Of a stretch of DNA of 64,000 nt, positions 44,137 through 57,200 are shown one piece after another. Made by a program: the position numbers and the translations under genes. The stretch comes from Pollenia angustigena. Its lineage: Eukaryota; Arthropoda; Insecta; Diptera; Polleniidae. Below the pieces are notes generated by a model, which was given only the letters and a program-made list of their open reading frames with translations, did not search any database and was not told the origin of the DNA. Numbering within the stretch: position 1 is the stretch's first letter; the number at the start of each line of letters is the position of its first letter. Location of the stretch: positions 16,578,945-16,642,944 of the forward strand of contig OV884059.1 of the NCBI GenBank assembly GCA_930367215.1, in the 5' to 3' direction.

Positions 44137-44734
44137 CAAAACAGTAGAGAAAAAATCAACTATATACAAGTGGTTAACTGTTACCACCCATCAAATTAAT
44201 TCTGCTATTAAATATGTGAAAGTTGCCAAATTGTTTTATAAAAGTTATGCTTTTGTATTGGCAATTTTTATACAAGTATAAAAGCTTTATTATCCTTTAA
44301 CAGTGAAAGCCATAAGTCTGCCTAAGGAAAATCCACTATTCATTTAACTCAGGTTGTAGTGCACAGGAAGTAAAATCGAAAATGGACAGAAAATTGAAAC
44401 AAAATTCAGGTTTAAAAACTTTTTCGTTAGCTGGTTCCCAGGTGAAAAGAAAAGCAGAAATGTTATAACCCAAAGGCATAAAAATCAGACCTGGAACAAA
44501 TGCATTAAATATGTTTATGATGTACTGACAATTTGTTTATATTATTTATTTAAACACATCATGAATGTAATGAAAAAAAATAGTACATACAATAAAGTTT
44601 ATTGACCAATTTAATGGCAATGCAAAGTAGTGCGAATTGCTCAGGTCTGGTAAAAATACATGAACTCCATTTTTGTATCCACTACTACAAAAATATAAGG
44701 TTCTTCGGAATTCATCTAATTCTAAAACATCTAA
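44137..44734. other. Unassigned stretch
   Basis: AT-rich; no gene recognised. Confidence 0.35.
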
Positions 44735-45004
44735 AGGCCCAACCACAATGTGCTTAAGTTGGCTTAATCAAATGTGCGAATACATGTTAATTATATGAGG
44801 CAAACCATATTGAACTTAAGGAAACTTTTTGCTAAGTTTAATGAAACTGTCATTTGCTTAAGCAAGGTGCGAATCCAATCGCACATTCCGTACGGAAGCA
44901 AATGTTTTTTTATTTTGTTTTTGTTTTTTTAAATACATTTGAGAGACTTTTTGCTAATTTTTGACAGTAGGTTAAGCAAGGCTATGCGTATTATGGTTGA
45001 GCCT
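44735..45004. mobile_element. TWA MITE (AGGCCCAACCA)
   Basis: TAA at 44732-44734 and 45005-45007. Ends AGGCCCAACCACAATG and TATTATGGTTGAGCCT. CTTAAG/GCTAAG words and the A/C core (TTTTATTTTGTTTTTGTTTT) lie inside. Confidence 0.82.
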
Positions 45005-45319
45005 TAAGAGTCTTGTGAAAGCCAAATTTTAGTTTTCTTTAGTTTAAAAATCGTCAAATTGTTGCAAGGTTTTTGGGGTCCACTTTAGATGTGTTAATAG
45101 AAACAGCTCCCCCGATCCGGTTTCTAGCAGTATAGATGAAATAGACGAGCTAAATATTGTCCCTGCTAGAGTTGTCTAAACATTTTACATAACCAAGGTG
45201 TTGGAAATTGGCTAAATCTTTCTATTATTTATCCACGATTTCCTAAAAATAACTCCTCCAGTAGTCAGGATAGATAATATAGAAAAGCCAAATTTTATAA
45301 ATATGTATTAATATTTTTA

Positions 45320-45538
45320 GACCCGTTTTCACAACTTACCTATAGCTAAAAGTAGACTTTAAGTGGTCTTCTAAAAAGTGTTCCATTATTAAAACTTTAC
45401 TTTAACCTAAAGTGATCGATAAAGTAAATTAAGGCTCATCCTACCTGGTAGGCTAAAGTAAAGTTGTAATAATGGAACACTTTTTATACGGCCAATAAAA
45501 TACTACCTTTAGCTAACGGTAAGTTGTGAAAACGGGAC
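45320..45538. mobile_element. TWA MITE (CGTTTTCACAACTTA), copy 2
   Basis: TTA at 45317-45319 and 45539-45541. GACCCGTTTTCACAACTTAC mirrored by GTAAGTTGTGAAAACGGGAC. Arms contain AAAAAGTGTTCCATTATTA and complement. Confidence 0.9.
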
Positions 45539-45541
45539 TTA

Positions 45542-47380
45542 ATGTCTTAAAAAGTCAATCGGTTTAAGCTTTTTTTTTTTACTTTAAATATACTATAGAA
45601 AATGGGTTCAATCGGTTCATTATGCTACCTTCATCATTATTCCCTTTCTTCTAAAAAGAGTATTTTGTATTAACAAAAAAATCCAACTATTGTATACAGT
45701 TGGGTTGTTCACAAAAGTCTGGTTATCAGGTTATATGGTTATTTAGTTATATTCACAACAGCAAAATACATTTATTTAATTTTTTTTATATATATTTTGT
45801 TGCTGTTAATAAAACTATAATATAACTATATAACCTGATAATATCCCTTTCGTGAACACCCTTAGTGTAATCTCCCTTAGCGGACAACCACTTTTAGCGG
45901 AAAATGTTCCCTTATCACGGCAGCGTTCTAAAGGAAAGCATTTTGTTCTTTTGAGAGGACATTCCTCTTGTATGGGCATATTCTAATGGTCCCCGGTGTC
46001 CGGTCATGAGAGATTCCACTGTATTTTGTCCGATTTGCATTGGCTGTTCACTTTAAAAGAATCAAGTTAGAGAAATCAATTGTTATCAGTACAAGACTCA
46101 TGTAAAAGTTTGATCGGGGTTCAGATAGCTCATTATACGAAAAACCCTTCCGTTTCCACCAAATACAAAGCGTTTTCTCAGCAAGTTTTTAATTAAGATT
46201 TTTTAATAATCTTTTTGTAAAACTAAAATATTTTTTATGAATAAGAGGTTAAAACTTTAGTGAATTTCCCGAACATGTTTTGTGTTTAACTTAAAAATCG
46301 CCATGTTTAAAGCGTCTAAATCTAAAGATGGCGTTCCACACTATGCGTTATTTTCTTTGCCGCATCATACATAGAAGGTAGAAGTAGAATGCGAAAAGTA
46401 GATTTACCGTCTGTAAGCGGAGTTCGAACAAAACAGATGATTTCAACAAGTTAAATTTAGTTATTTTCGCTTATAGTCACATACTTTTGTTACAGAGAAA
46501 CGTGGACTATATCGCTTATGTGACTCTAAGCCGAATTGACATAGATGCCATATAACCAAATTCGAATCAATCAGTTTTGTGAATAAAGAAGCTAAAGAAT
46601 ACATTTTCTTTTTTAGGGGGAGAGTTGATGACAAAAATTAAACGATTTGATTATTAGTCGTTTTATTTAGTTCATGGGTTCGAAAACCAAAAGGAGCTTT
46701 ATACATGGTGCTAATGTGACTATAACGCTTATAATTTGCTTTAATTTTGCTATATCGCTGAATGGAATATAACGTAAATACTTTCCATTAAATTAACTTA
46801 AAGCGGCAGAAACTAAAGACAAAAAGAAAAGTATTGTAGTATTTTTATTGGCGGATATGCGCAAAAACTGTTGCAAGCTAAAATGAGCTTAGAATGCAAA
46901 TAAGTAAGCATGCAATACGTTAACGCGAAAACACTTGGTATGGAACTTCCGAAAAGAGTATGCTCGCAAAAAACTTCAAAAAGAATATAGAAATATTCCT
47001 GAATATTGTTAGCACATATTTAAGCTTTTGGACGAAAAGAGTTTGGCATACTTAAAAAAAAAAAAAAAACAAAACAAAACAAAAAATAACAACAGGATGA
47101 GCTATCAGTTGACAGACTTTGTAAAAATAAATTAAAATTTCTTTTTCACCTTGACTATTTTAAATAGCGTTAGCTAGTATGTACAATGTTTAAGGTTACT
47201 TTAAATATGAACTTGAAATTCCTTTTCAAGTACATATTGCATTAGCAGAATAGACCACCGCTACCACATCTAACAGGACGTGGATATTATAATTACAAAT
47301 TATTTTCCTAAAAACCACGCATAAAAAAAAATTATTTATTTACATACATACATACATACATACATAAATACATTCATACA
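45542..47380. other. Unassigned stretch
   Basis: 46310-47040 is less AT-rich with broken short frames (for example TTATGTGACTCTAAGCCGAA); possibly decayed transposon coding, unrecognised. CATA microsatellite at 47342-47368. Confidence 0.35.
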
Positions 47381-47806
47381 TCCCAGCGGTAAATATTGAA
47401 AGGACCGCAAGTAGCAGGCCTTTTTGAAGGCCTCTATACTCCTTTCTAAAAGATTCGCTTCGCATGATATCCTGCCTTCAGAAGTATGCCTTCTAGAAGG
47501 CATAAACTTCTTTTTAAAAGACCTTCTGAAATATTCAGTGCACATTCGCTACTCCCTTCTTTGAGAAGGGAGAAAGGAGGGTGTTCAGTTTTATTTACTT
47601 TTTATTTTTAGTGACCTTCCTTACTCCCTTCTTTGGGAAGGGATCGAAGTTGTTTTTAAAGGAAGTGTGGAAGGCCTTGCGTCCAATGACAACCTGTGTA
47701 AAAAATAAATAAGTATGGAATGCGGCGAGAAGGGCTTCTGACTGCTTGTGACTGCTAAATAAGGCCTTCTATTAGGCCTCTTTACTCATTCTAGTTACCG
47801 CTGGGA
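47381..47806. mobile_element. Word-arm element (AAGGCCTTC words, TCCCAGCGGTAA ends)
   Basis: TCCCAGCGGTAAATATTG mirrored by CTAGTTACCGCTGGGA. GGCCTTCTAGAAGGC-type words repeat through the element. Target duplication not clear. Confidence 0.7.
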
Positions 47807-48580
47807 TATGTTAATTTTCAATATGTATTATAAAATTTTTTTTCTTAAAATTACTAAGAAATTTTCTTACTAAATTTATTTAATGCAAATATGTATCCGG
47901 TTAAAGCTGATACAATTTAACCTGAAACTTAAAAATAATCATTTGAATTTCTTTTATGATTACGATTATTAAGTATTACATACATACACTTATTATTCAA
48001 AGATGGCAGCGCAAATTTTTGTGATGGTTCTACTTTTACAGAGATGGCACCTTTAATTTGTGCAAAATATATAAATTTTTAAACTTTAAACGTGTGTAAC
48101 TCTTTTAAAGCTCAAAATTAAGGGTAATAGTTTGGCAATGCTTTTACATTGCATTAAGAAATTTTTCATATAAAATTTTTTGAATTTTCAAAAATTTGAT
48201 AAATATGTATATGTTTAAGTTATATTTTTTAAGGGCCATTCTGTTAAAGAAGATAAAGGTATATTATTATAATCGTTTCTTATGTATAAAAGGAACCAGC
48301 TCTTTATTGTAGGGATGGGCAAATTGAAAAAATATATCGATATATATCGAATCGATATTTTTTAAGAGTATCGATATATATTATTTCAAAAATATCGATG
48401 TATCGATATATCGAACTCATTTTGCTGAAACTATTACCAAATTAAAAAATGTAATATTTATACATATACATATATGCACAAATCTTATTATTATTCCAAA
48501 ACCGCATAAAATAAATCTTTTCAAGTTCGTTTGACTTAACTGTTTTAATTAGAAATCTGCAATGTGAAAACCCCACTTTT

Positions 48581-48991
48581 ACATGCAGTGTACAACTGAC
48601 ATGAAATGCTTAAGTCTGAGTTCATACGGCTCATGTCTTATTGACAAGATTGCTACTTTATAGGCGAGAGGGGAAAAGAAACAAGTACACAGATGCATGT
48701 ACTGTCTTTACGTTTTGCTTTTTCATTCGTTGTTTAATTTTGTTATTGTTTTCTATATCAAAAAAGCACATATCGTCAACATGACATGAATCATTTAAAC
48801 GCCAATTCATGTTCAAAGAAGAAAAAGGAAGAATCTTGTCAATAAGACATGAGCCGTATGAACTCAGACTAACATTAACACTAATATGACGTTTTCTCAT
48901 GTTATAACACGGTTGTTAATGCAAATGTTTTAACAACCCTTTTATAACATTATGTTATAACAGCAAATTATTTCAGTTGTAGACTGGGAGT
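48581..48991. mobile_element. TIR element E, copy 1 (interrupted)
   Basis: ACATGCAGTGTACAACTGAC at the left and TTCAGTTGTAGACTGGGAGT at the right, as in the uninterrupted copy at 49461. Split by the TWA MITE at 48614-48869. Confidence 0.78.
48614..48869. mobile_element. TWA MITE (GTCTGAGTTCATACGG), copy 2
   Basis: TAA at 48611-48613 and 48870-48872; same arms as 36131-36394 in opposite internal orientation. Confidence 0.9.
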
Positions 48992-49422
48992 TAAAGATCT
49001 GCATACTAGTTATAAAAAAACATATGATGCATGCAGTGATGCCAATTCTTAAAAAACGCATATTGTTTGAAAAACGTCTAAAATTTTGAGTTTTTAATGA
49101 AGACTGACTTTAAAAAATATCAAATTCGATAGTCGTATTTCAATATCGATACATCGATGTATCGGTATTTTAAATATCGGCGATATAAGTATATCGATTA
49201 TTCTTTTTAAAAATATCGATATTTTTTGCCCATTCCTACTTTATTGAATGCAGAACATTTTTAAGCACAAAGCGGTTGTGAAGGAAATAGTTTCTGTCAA
49301 AAAAGTTAAACTAGTATTTTTTTCTATAACAAGTTGCATAATGACGCGTTGTGCATCATGGAGAAAAAAACTTATTAAAGAGGGTAAAAAACACAGTATT
49401 GTATAAAAAGGACGGCTTCCTA

Positions 49423-49450
49423 CAAAAAAAAAAAAAAAAAAAAAAAAAAA
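49423..49450 (+). repeat. Poly-A tract
   Basis: Homopolymeric A run directly before element E copy 2. Confidence 0.8.
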
Positions 49451-49460
49451 CCGAAGCCTA

Positions 49461-49647
49461 ACATGCAGTCTACAACTGACATGAAATATTTAACTTTAAC
49501 ACTAATATGATGTTAGTGTTAAGTATAGACTCTAAACATGTTTGAAGTTGTCTCATGCTATAACACGGTTGTTAATGCAAATGTTTTAACAACGCATTTA
49601 TAACATCAAGTTATAACAGCAAATCATGTCAGTTGTAGACGGGCAGT
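49461..49647. mobile_element. TIR element E, copy 2 (uninterrupted)
   Basis: ACATGCAGTCTACAACTGAC mirrored by GTCAGTTGTAGACGGGCAGT; TA on both sides. Inner GTTATAAC and ACACGGTTGTTAATGC blocks are shared with copy 1. Confidence 0.78.
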
Positions 49648-49649
49648 TA

Positions 49650-52094
49650 AATTCTATAAGCATAAAAGGCTTTTATAAATCACATTGTGTAACATGTCAA
49701 TTCTACAGTTTTAAGCTCACGATACTCGTTGTCGAATTACAGCGTGTTAAGTACTTCTACCGTAGAGAGAAGTGCGTTGAGAATCGTTAATTAAATTAGT
49801 TTGAATGACGATTGCTTACAAAAATTTTCGTGTTTTTGACGTTTTTTACAAGTTTTCTTAAAAAAAGTTTACAGATGTTATTGATATTGCCACTATTAGA
49901 TATTCGCTTTATATATGCACATACATTTTAGCGAATAGCAACAATAAGCGTATTGTTCATAAATTCAAATGACAAACCCAATACTCGCTGCGTCTCGAGT
50001 AAATGGTCAAATACAATACTCAAATGCTTGTCCAGCAGGCGAATTCAGACGTGTACGTGTGCTGGACGTAATATTCGCCTTCATATCAACATTTTTTGAT
50101 TTTCCATCCAGCATTGTCGGTGCGACACATACAAACATATTTTCACTAATACTACCACAATGCTTGATGAACATTTTGATCAGTGTATTTAAGTATTTTC
50201 GTGTGTTTGACGTTTATTTTTATGAAAAAGTTTCCGGAAAAAATAAGCGAATAGTACGCAAATGCGAAACCGAATATTTGCCGCATCTCTACTAGAATTG
50301 TGGGAAATAGAGATAAAGACGGCGAAAAACTTGACGAAAGGGCACAAAATTTTGAAAACATAGAATTTAGAATAATCGCCGATTAAGATTTATTCTAATT
50401 GAAAGAAAAAACAATTGAGAACTTTCTCTCATTCAATAATTCCTTTCGATTTTGAAAAAAATGTTATGTATAATCGCACCTCAAGATTATTTTTAATATA
50501 AACTTGTGTTGCTATTTAATCACATTACATAATTTTAGTTTAAATAAATTGATTATCACATACAAAATCGACTAATCGTTGTTAAAGGAAGATAGATATT
50601 CATGCAAATTTTCCTTAATCAATTATGCACACAAGATTGTTTAATTTATGTAATAATAAATACAAATTTGAAAGCATGGAAAATTTAAAAAAGAGGTGTT
50701 ATTTAAAAATTAAAAAAATATTTACGAAACAGGTTATGGACGGTAACATTTGGCAAAATTTTATGAGTTAAATCGGGTCTATAGCAAAAAATAAAAAATG
50801 CGGAATGGTTGAAGTCACAAAAGTTTCTAGTACTTCACAATACAGAGAAGAACAGATGTGAAAAAACTGACAGAAGAAAAAAAGCTCAAATAAGTCCCGA
50901 GAGCAGCTTCCGCAGAAAGAAACATAGCACGTTTTTTGTAGTGAAATGGAAATGAATAAAAGCATTACTAATGGGTATCTCCGATTCTATATGGCAGGGA
51001 AAATAAATTAGTTTAGAATAGTCCATAGTTATTTTATAGAAAGCAGTGTCTAAAAAAAATAAAAATGTAGAAAGACACACGAGCCTGTATCTAAAAAGCA
51101 CCAATATATTCAGGTAGTACATAAAATATAAAGGGGGCATAATGACAAGTTCAAGATGGTTCAGCACTTAAATTTTAAGGGTAAATACCGTCAAGTTTAT
51201 TCTTATTAGAGAACTTTTAGGGTATTGCTATGTTAAAAAGGCAATGAAATTGCCGACGAACTTACACAGCAAAGTTCTTCTATGGAATTGGTCTGTGTCT
51301 ATCCTCCAATGGTACTTAACATTTATTACGTAATAATTCATAGACAGGGATAAGTAGGCGTTATTACGGAATTTATAGTCGGATCTATATGCGAGGAACA
51401 TTCGTTTACTCTTTGGGATGAAAAAAAAGAGGACACTTGGAATAAATAAAGTTGTTTATACTTGCTTTAAGTACGAGTCGTACTTAAACATTTTAGTACG
51501 AATAACACTAAAATGTACTTAAAACAATCCTAAATGGGATTAGTTTCGAAAATCAATCCCGGAATTTCTTAAATTAAGTTAAAATTCTTAAACCGAGTAA
51601 AAAAGATTGAACTTTTCGTTGGTAGTGCCACTCTTAGAGAAAAATTACAAAGTGAGCGTTTTAATCTCATATATGTAACTTATTACTCACATCTCTCAGC
51701 ATTGTATTCTTTATGCGTGCATACGCTTGTGTTTGTCAAAGATTGTTGTTGACACTACAAAAACATTTGTGATTTATGTAGAAACTACAAAAAGAACAGA
51801 CCAAGAAGAAAAACAAACATTATTTTCATGTTAAAAATAAATAAATAATACAATCTCATTTACGGATTATTTCAAGAACGAATTCAGAATTAAATCAACT
51901 ATTAATCAATTAATTATACTTAAATCAAGCGCATTTTGAGATTGACTCAATCTTAGTTTTACTTACGCCAATCTCGTTTTTGGATTATTTCAATTACTAG
52001 TTCGGGATTAAATATGGACAAGTAAGTATTTCGCACTTGAATAATCCGTACCTGAATCAATATTCCTGTACTTGATTAAAAAAATCCATACTTA
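49650..52094. other. Unassigned stretch
   Basis: 49880-50290 has GCGAATA(G/T) words and a 108-codon frame with no recognised domain. 51460-52080 carries AAGTACG and GGATTATTTCAA words. Probably old transposons without readable ends. Confidence 0.35.
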
Positions 52095-52368
52095 GTCTGT
52101 GTTCATACGGCTCATGTCTTATTGACAAGATTGCTACTTTATAGGTGAGAGGGACGAGGGGAAAAGAAACGAGTACACAGATGCATGTACTGTCTTTACG
52201 TTTTGCTTTCTTATTCGTTGTTTAATTTTGTTTTTGTTTTCAATATAAAATAAAACAAAATAAAAAACATGTCGTCAACATGACATGAATCATTTGAACG
52301 CCAATTCATGTTCAAAGAAGAAAAAGGAAGAATCTTGTCAATAAGACATGAGCCGTATGAACTCAGAC
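52095..52368. mobile_element. TWA MITE (GTCTGTGTTCATACGG), copy 3
   Basis: TTA at 52092-52094 and 52369-52371; closely similar to copies 1 and 2. Confidence 0.9.
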
Positions 52369-52577
52369 TTACCGTACTATTGATACCGCTTCGGATTGAT
52401 TTAAGTACGGATGGATTGATTTGTCTTTTCAGTGTAGGTATATGTTTAAGTGAAGAACGAGTATTTTTGTAGATATAGGGCATATCTGCTAGGCCAATCT
52501 CCTTATATAACAAAGTTAAATAGCAAAGAGCAAATTAGACAATATAGTCGTGTTCATTATGGGTATGATATGGTTAA

Positions 52578-52739
52578 AGGCCGTTACACACTATCCCACA
52601 AAGTCTTACGTGTTTTATGAAAATGCAACCCTGTCATGATAAGTTGTTATTGTTTTTTTAAAATGTATAAGCAAAAATTAGATCAGGGAAGCATTTTCAT
52701 AACATACGAAAGACTTTGTGGGATAGTGTGTAACGGCCT
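52578..52739. mobile_element. TWA MITE (AGGCCGTTACACAC)
   Basis: TAA at 52575-52577 and 52740-52742. AGGCCGTTACACACTATCCC mirrored by GGGATAGTGTGTAACGGCCT; arms continue to CAAAGTCTT. Confidence 0.9.
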
Positions 52740-53269
52740 TAAGCGACAGAGAATATAAAGGGGTAGTGAGAAAATAACGGTCTATTTATTAAAAATGTCT
52801 TCCTTATTATTTATAACAAACCGTTTTGCCGTTCATTGATTTCTCTATTTACATACAAACTGAAAAACCATATCGTTTAAAAAAACCTTGTACATTAAGA
52901 AACTTTTGTAATTGTAAATAAACAATACGTAGATATACAAATATCCAATTTGAATAAAGTATTGTGCAACAAATTGTTGCAAGCAATTATGTAAATACAA
53001 TTAAATCCAAAATAATAGAACATAATGGAACAAAAGAAACATTAGTACATACATAAAAAGGATTAAAGTCTTTAAAACAAAATACATGCATTAGACTAGA
53101 AAAAAGGGAAATTATAGACTGTTTACTTAAATTTAAAATTTTTGTTAAATAAAATTTTTAATAAATAAAATTTTTGTTAAATCAAAATTTTGTTATATAA
53201 AAGTTTAAAAGTAGATAATTAATTACATTAAAACAGTTTTAACCAGAACCTTAGTATCCAATATACAAA

Positions 53270-54010
53270 GATTCCAACGTACCGGTGAAATTGTTTGTAA
53301 GTTGAAATTTGCTCATTGGTAAAAACTCTCTCGGTAGGAAAAGAGCAGATGTGGAAAAAATCTAATGGATACCTGCCCTAGGAACTTCTCCATGGTGGAT
53401 CTTAGCCACTGGGTGACTAACAATGCATTTAGCAACCGCCTCGGGTGTGAGCGCAACTAACACATCCAGAAAGCAATTTCAGCGCGTAATGCGGCCACTT
53501 GTTAAGGAGCTAGAGCTATCTAACCGCCGCTGCTTTTGGAAAAATGCTAGCAGCAACTGTTGAGTCGCATCAGCACCTTAGGATCTACTCTACCTCAGGC
53601 CGAGCTCTCCCACAAGTAATCAACCCTTTAGTGGGATTTTCAGTATATTCTTTCCTGCGATTTTGGGTAGTAAACCACAACTACCACGTGATCCACGAAA
53701 GTATCTTTTCAACGCAAACGCGAAACTTCGTATAGACAATCTTCTTGAAAGATAGAAAGGATATTCCACAAGAAGTTTACTAACGGAGGCCTAAACCAAT
53801 AGTAAGTCTGGTGCCATGTCACCGGGGGCTACTGACTCCTGCGATACAATATAGGATCTCTGGCCAGTCGTGATTGTGAAGATCTTCAGAAATCTGTCAA
53901 TTTTTGATTTTTGACAATTCTCAGGTATTGATGGCAACTGATTTCCCCGGATCCTTAAGATGATCCATAAAGCCCCGGGAGGGATTAGTAAATGGCGATC
54001 TGGCCGATCT
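53270..54010. other. GC-richer island, unrecognised
   Basis: Clearly less AT-rich than its surroundings, with CTAACCGCCGCTGCTTTTGG, CAGGCCGAGCTCTCCCACAA and CACCGGGGGCTACTGACTCC. No frame longer than about 60 codons and no motif was recognised. It may be decayed retrotransposon 5' sequence or a gene fragment. Confidence 0.4.
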
Positions 54011-54970
54011 TGTTTGTTTGCATTAGATTTTTACGTTTTTCTCGCATTGGTTAATGCGTTGGCGTCTCATAAATGTGCCACGGTGCGTTACAGTTTTTCT
54101 GGGTTTGACTTACCAACATGCTTTCGTTTTTAATCTTACTTTTTATCTGTTGGAGGAGGAATTAAAATTCAAATTGGTTTAGTGGAGAACCATTTAGAAA
54201 TCAAATTGATAACTTGTGCAGAATCTTTTATAACTTAAATGGATAACTGGTCAATTCATTTATTACTCAGAAATACTTTACTGAGGAGTGGACTTTAGGT
54301 TTTCCGTCTTCTTATACCAAGATTGTGAAATTTTTGGGGAACCCCTTTTGGCTTTTATAATTTCAGATTTAGAAAAAATATATACTAAAATATCATAACT
54401 TGCCTTTTTAAAAGAAAAAAAGGAATCCTACCATGCCATTAAGTTTTTCGTCAGTTAGTAATACATTAATTTCAAATTTCTTTAATACAAAATTAAAAAT
54501 AAAAAAAAAATACAGCAAAGTTTAGCGTAAAATAAAAAGCATGACCCAAAACCTTGTATACAAAAAATTTTTGCTTGTGCTACCACGAGAAACAATATTA
54601 CTTGAGGCTATAACGCGGCGGGTAATTTATACTACACGTATTTTAAAAAGTAAATCGCAATTTTAGATTGTAACGATGCACGCAGCAGCAGCAGCTGATT
54701 CCAAATCTGTATTTTATGTTTTAAAAAAAAGTAAAAGCAAAAATTTTATATTTTTATAATATATCAAAACCTAGGTTAATAACGAAATAACCCATAAATC
54801 ATGAAAATGTTGCGTAAAGCAGCGTTATATAAATCAAATTTTGCGATTTTTGGCGAATTTTTCTAAACACAAATCTTAAAAAAAATTACATTTCGCGATT
54901 ATCGGTGCATAATTTGCACGAAGGTGAAAAAAATCTGACAGCCCTGACTTATACTGGCATGGTATAAGTA
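54011..54970. other. Unassigned stretch
   Basis: AT-rich, no gene recognised. Confidence 0.35.
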
Positions 54971-56201
54971 CAGTAGAATCCCGATAATTCGTAATCGCAA
55001 GGGACCAGCCATTTATTACGAATTATAGGGGGTTTCGATTTTACGGGGTTAAAATAAAATAAATACGAATTAATGGGGTTTTTCAACTTATTAACTTAAA
55101 CGATCAAAAAACATAAAAAACAATTGTTTAAAATAAAATATAAAAATTATTCATGCAACAACCTGATCTTAAGAAAATAAACACACACACAAGCAAAAGC
55201 AAAAACCCACGCAAAAAATAGCGCCCAACAAACACGGAGGTTTGATTTCAAATTGAGAATGATTTGAAATCAAACGTTTTCTCAAACGACAAACGTTTGA
55301 TAATGATTTGAAAATCATTTGAAAATCATAGCGTTCTCAACAAAAAGGGGAAATTATTTTCAAATTGAAAAATGCCTTTATTTTCAACTTGCTTTCAAAC
55401 GTAATTCTCAAATGTTTTTCAAATGTGGATTATAATACAATGTGGAACATAAATAAAAATATTGTATTTTTTTAATTTAAATTCATTATTTATTTAAATA
55501 AAATGTGAGATAAACATTCGGCACCATAGCTTAAATATGAAATAATGTTCTTTCCGTCCTCTAATTCTTGCAAAGACGAAATAATTGGCACCTTTTTATT
55601 TTGAGGATTATAGCACCGTGATCATTCAATGAACTTATAATTTCTTCACTTTCCCGTTTTATTTTATTTAGTTCGTATTTTTAATCATTTTAATGACAAA
55701 TAATTTTTATTTTTCACAAAAAATAAATCGTTCACTTGTAAAACACATTTAACCACGAAGTAAAAATTTTACTTTAATCGCCATTTTTAATGTTTACATT
55801 TATTTTTCGCTTAAGTATTGCCAAGTTTAGTTTTGATTTGAATTTAACATTTGATACCAATTTGACATCAAATTGATAAAACATTTGAAGTCAAATGTTT
55901 ATTTTCAAATCATTATCAATTTGAATTTAAATGTTTAATCAAACAATTGAAAAACGTTTGAGAATTGTGTTTGATGTCAAATGATAAAGTCATTTCATAT
56001 CAAAGGTTTGACTTCGTGTTTGTTGGGCGGTAAACAAAAAAATCATTCTTTCCATGTTTCTGTTGTTTTTATTACGAATTATAAGTGGTAGTTGGCAAAC
56101 AATTACGATTTATAAGAGGCAAAGAAGATTTTATTTGTAAAAAAAAATTACGAATTAGCGAGGGGACCGACAGTATATTACGAATTATCGGGATTTGACT
56201 G
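54971..56201. mobile_element. pogo/Tigger-like TIR element, copy 1
   Basis: TA|CAGTAGAATCCCGATAATTC at the left and ATTATCGGGATTTGACTG|TA at the right. CAGT termini and TA targets fit pogo/Tigger elements (inference). TACGAATTA words in the arms. Interrupted by 55222-56029. Confidence 0.78.
55222..56029. mobile_element. Word-arm element nested in pogo-like copy 1
   Basis: CGCCCAACAAACACGGAG at the left mirrored by CTTCGTGTTTGTTGGGCG. Arms are tiled with TTTGAAATCAAA / ATTTGA words. The uninterrupted target is seen in the copy at 62289 (CACGCAAAAAA...CGGTAAA). Confidence 0.85.
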
Positions 56202-57200
56202 TATTTATTTCATCATGGTATACGCATAAAAGCAAGTGACACTTGCCAAGTACATCTGCTTGCGGATAATTAATATGTACATGTGTATATTAATTATTCG
56301 CAATATATACTTAAGCTATGAACGCATGCCAAGAAAAAAGATTTTTTATAAGCTTGATTACATACGTATGTATATATTAAATCAGTATTACTACATTACA
56401 TTAAAGCTGGTTAATAAAACGTAAAGTACAAGCAAGTATTTCTTCATTTAGTAAAAAGTATCAAAAAAATTACAAGAATTACAAAAGGTATCAAATTTTG
56501 GTACATTTTGTAAAAGAAGCAAAATAGTATCCAAGCAGTTGAAAAAGTGGCAAATTGCTACTTTAGTAGCACCAACGGTAACGCTGGCCTGGGTCTGTTT
56601 TAGAAGCAGTTTATTGCCTCTTCGAAGCATTTATAAATTTTGAGTTAACTTAGTCACAATTGTAACTGTTTATGATTTATTGTCTTACAAATATGTAGTT
56701 ATTTTTAGAATGCTATCTGACAGAAAAACGGTTTTTGGTTATTGCAAGCTATTAACCTAAAGAGTGACTGATAAGCTAACAGCAGGTTTATTATCATGGT
56801 AGCATTACAAGTGAACTTAAGGAATCTTCAGCAGAAAATATGGCAGCTTCAATGACAGTTTTACGTCAAATTAAATATTTTTTTCAAAAAACACAATTTA
56901 ACACAAAAATCAAAACAATTTGATATTAAAAACAAAATAAAGAACAAACAAATTTACCTCTGCTTTCAATTAAAGAAAAAAATAAAAGTAAGTCGTTGTC
57001 ACTACGTATTTTAAACCACTAAAAGTAGAGGGTTGTTGCCACAGTAAATAAATCAAATTTTTAATTTTATCGGACAGTTGCAATAATACAGCAAACTGAA
57101 TGGTCACTTAATCTATCACGATAGTTATTGTTCACGTTAACTATCTTTAACTTTATCAGTAGGTTGTAATAAAGGCCCTTAGTGTGCGATATGTACATAC
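56202..57200. other. Unassigned stretch
   Basis: AT-rich. 57110-57180 has GTTAACTATCTTTAAC-type sequence resembling the 42867/45320 MITE interior. Confidence 0.35.

Larger units (their letters stand above)
48310..49238. mobile_element. hAT-like element, 8-bp TSD CTTTATTG
   Basis: CTTTATTG at 48302-48309 and 49239-49246. Ends TAGGGATGGGCAAATTG and TTTTTTGCCCATTCCTA. ATATCGATAT words fill the arms. Holds a nested TIR element, which in turn holds a TWA MITE. Confidence 0.9.

Noticed and set aside
49969..50295. 108-codon plus-strand frame
   Set aside because: No recognisable domain; overlapped by word repeats that look like transposon subterminal DNA.
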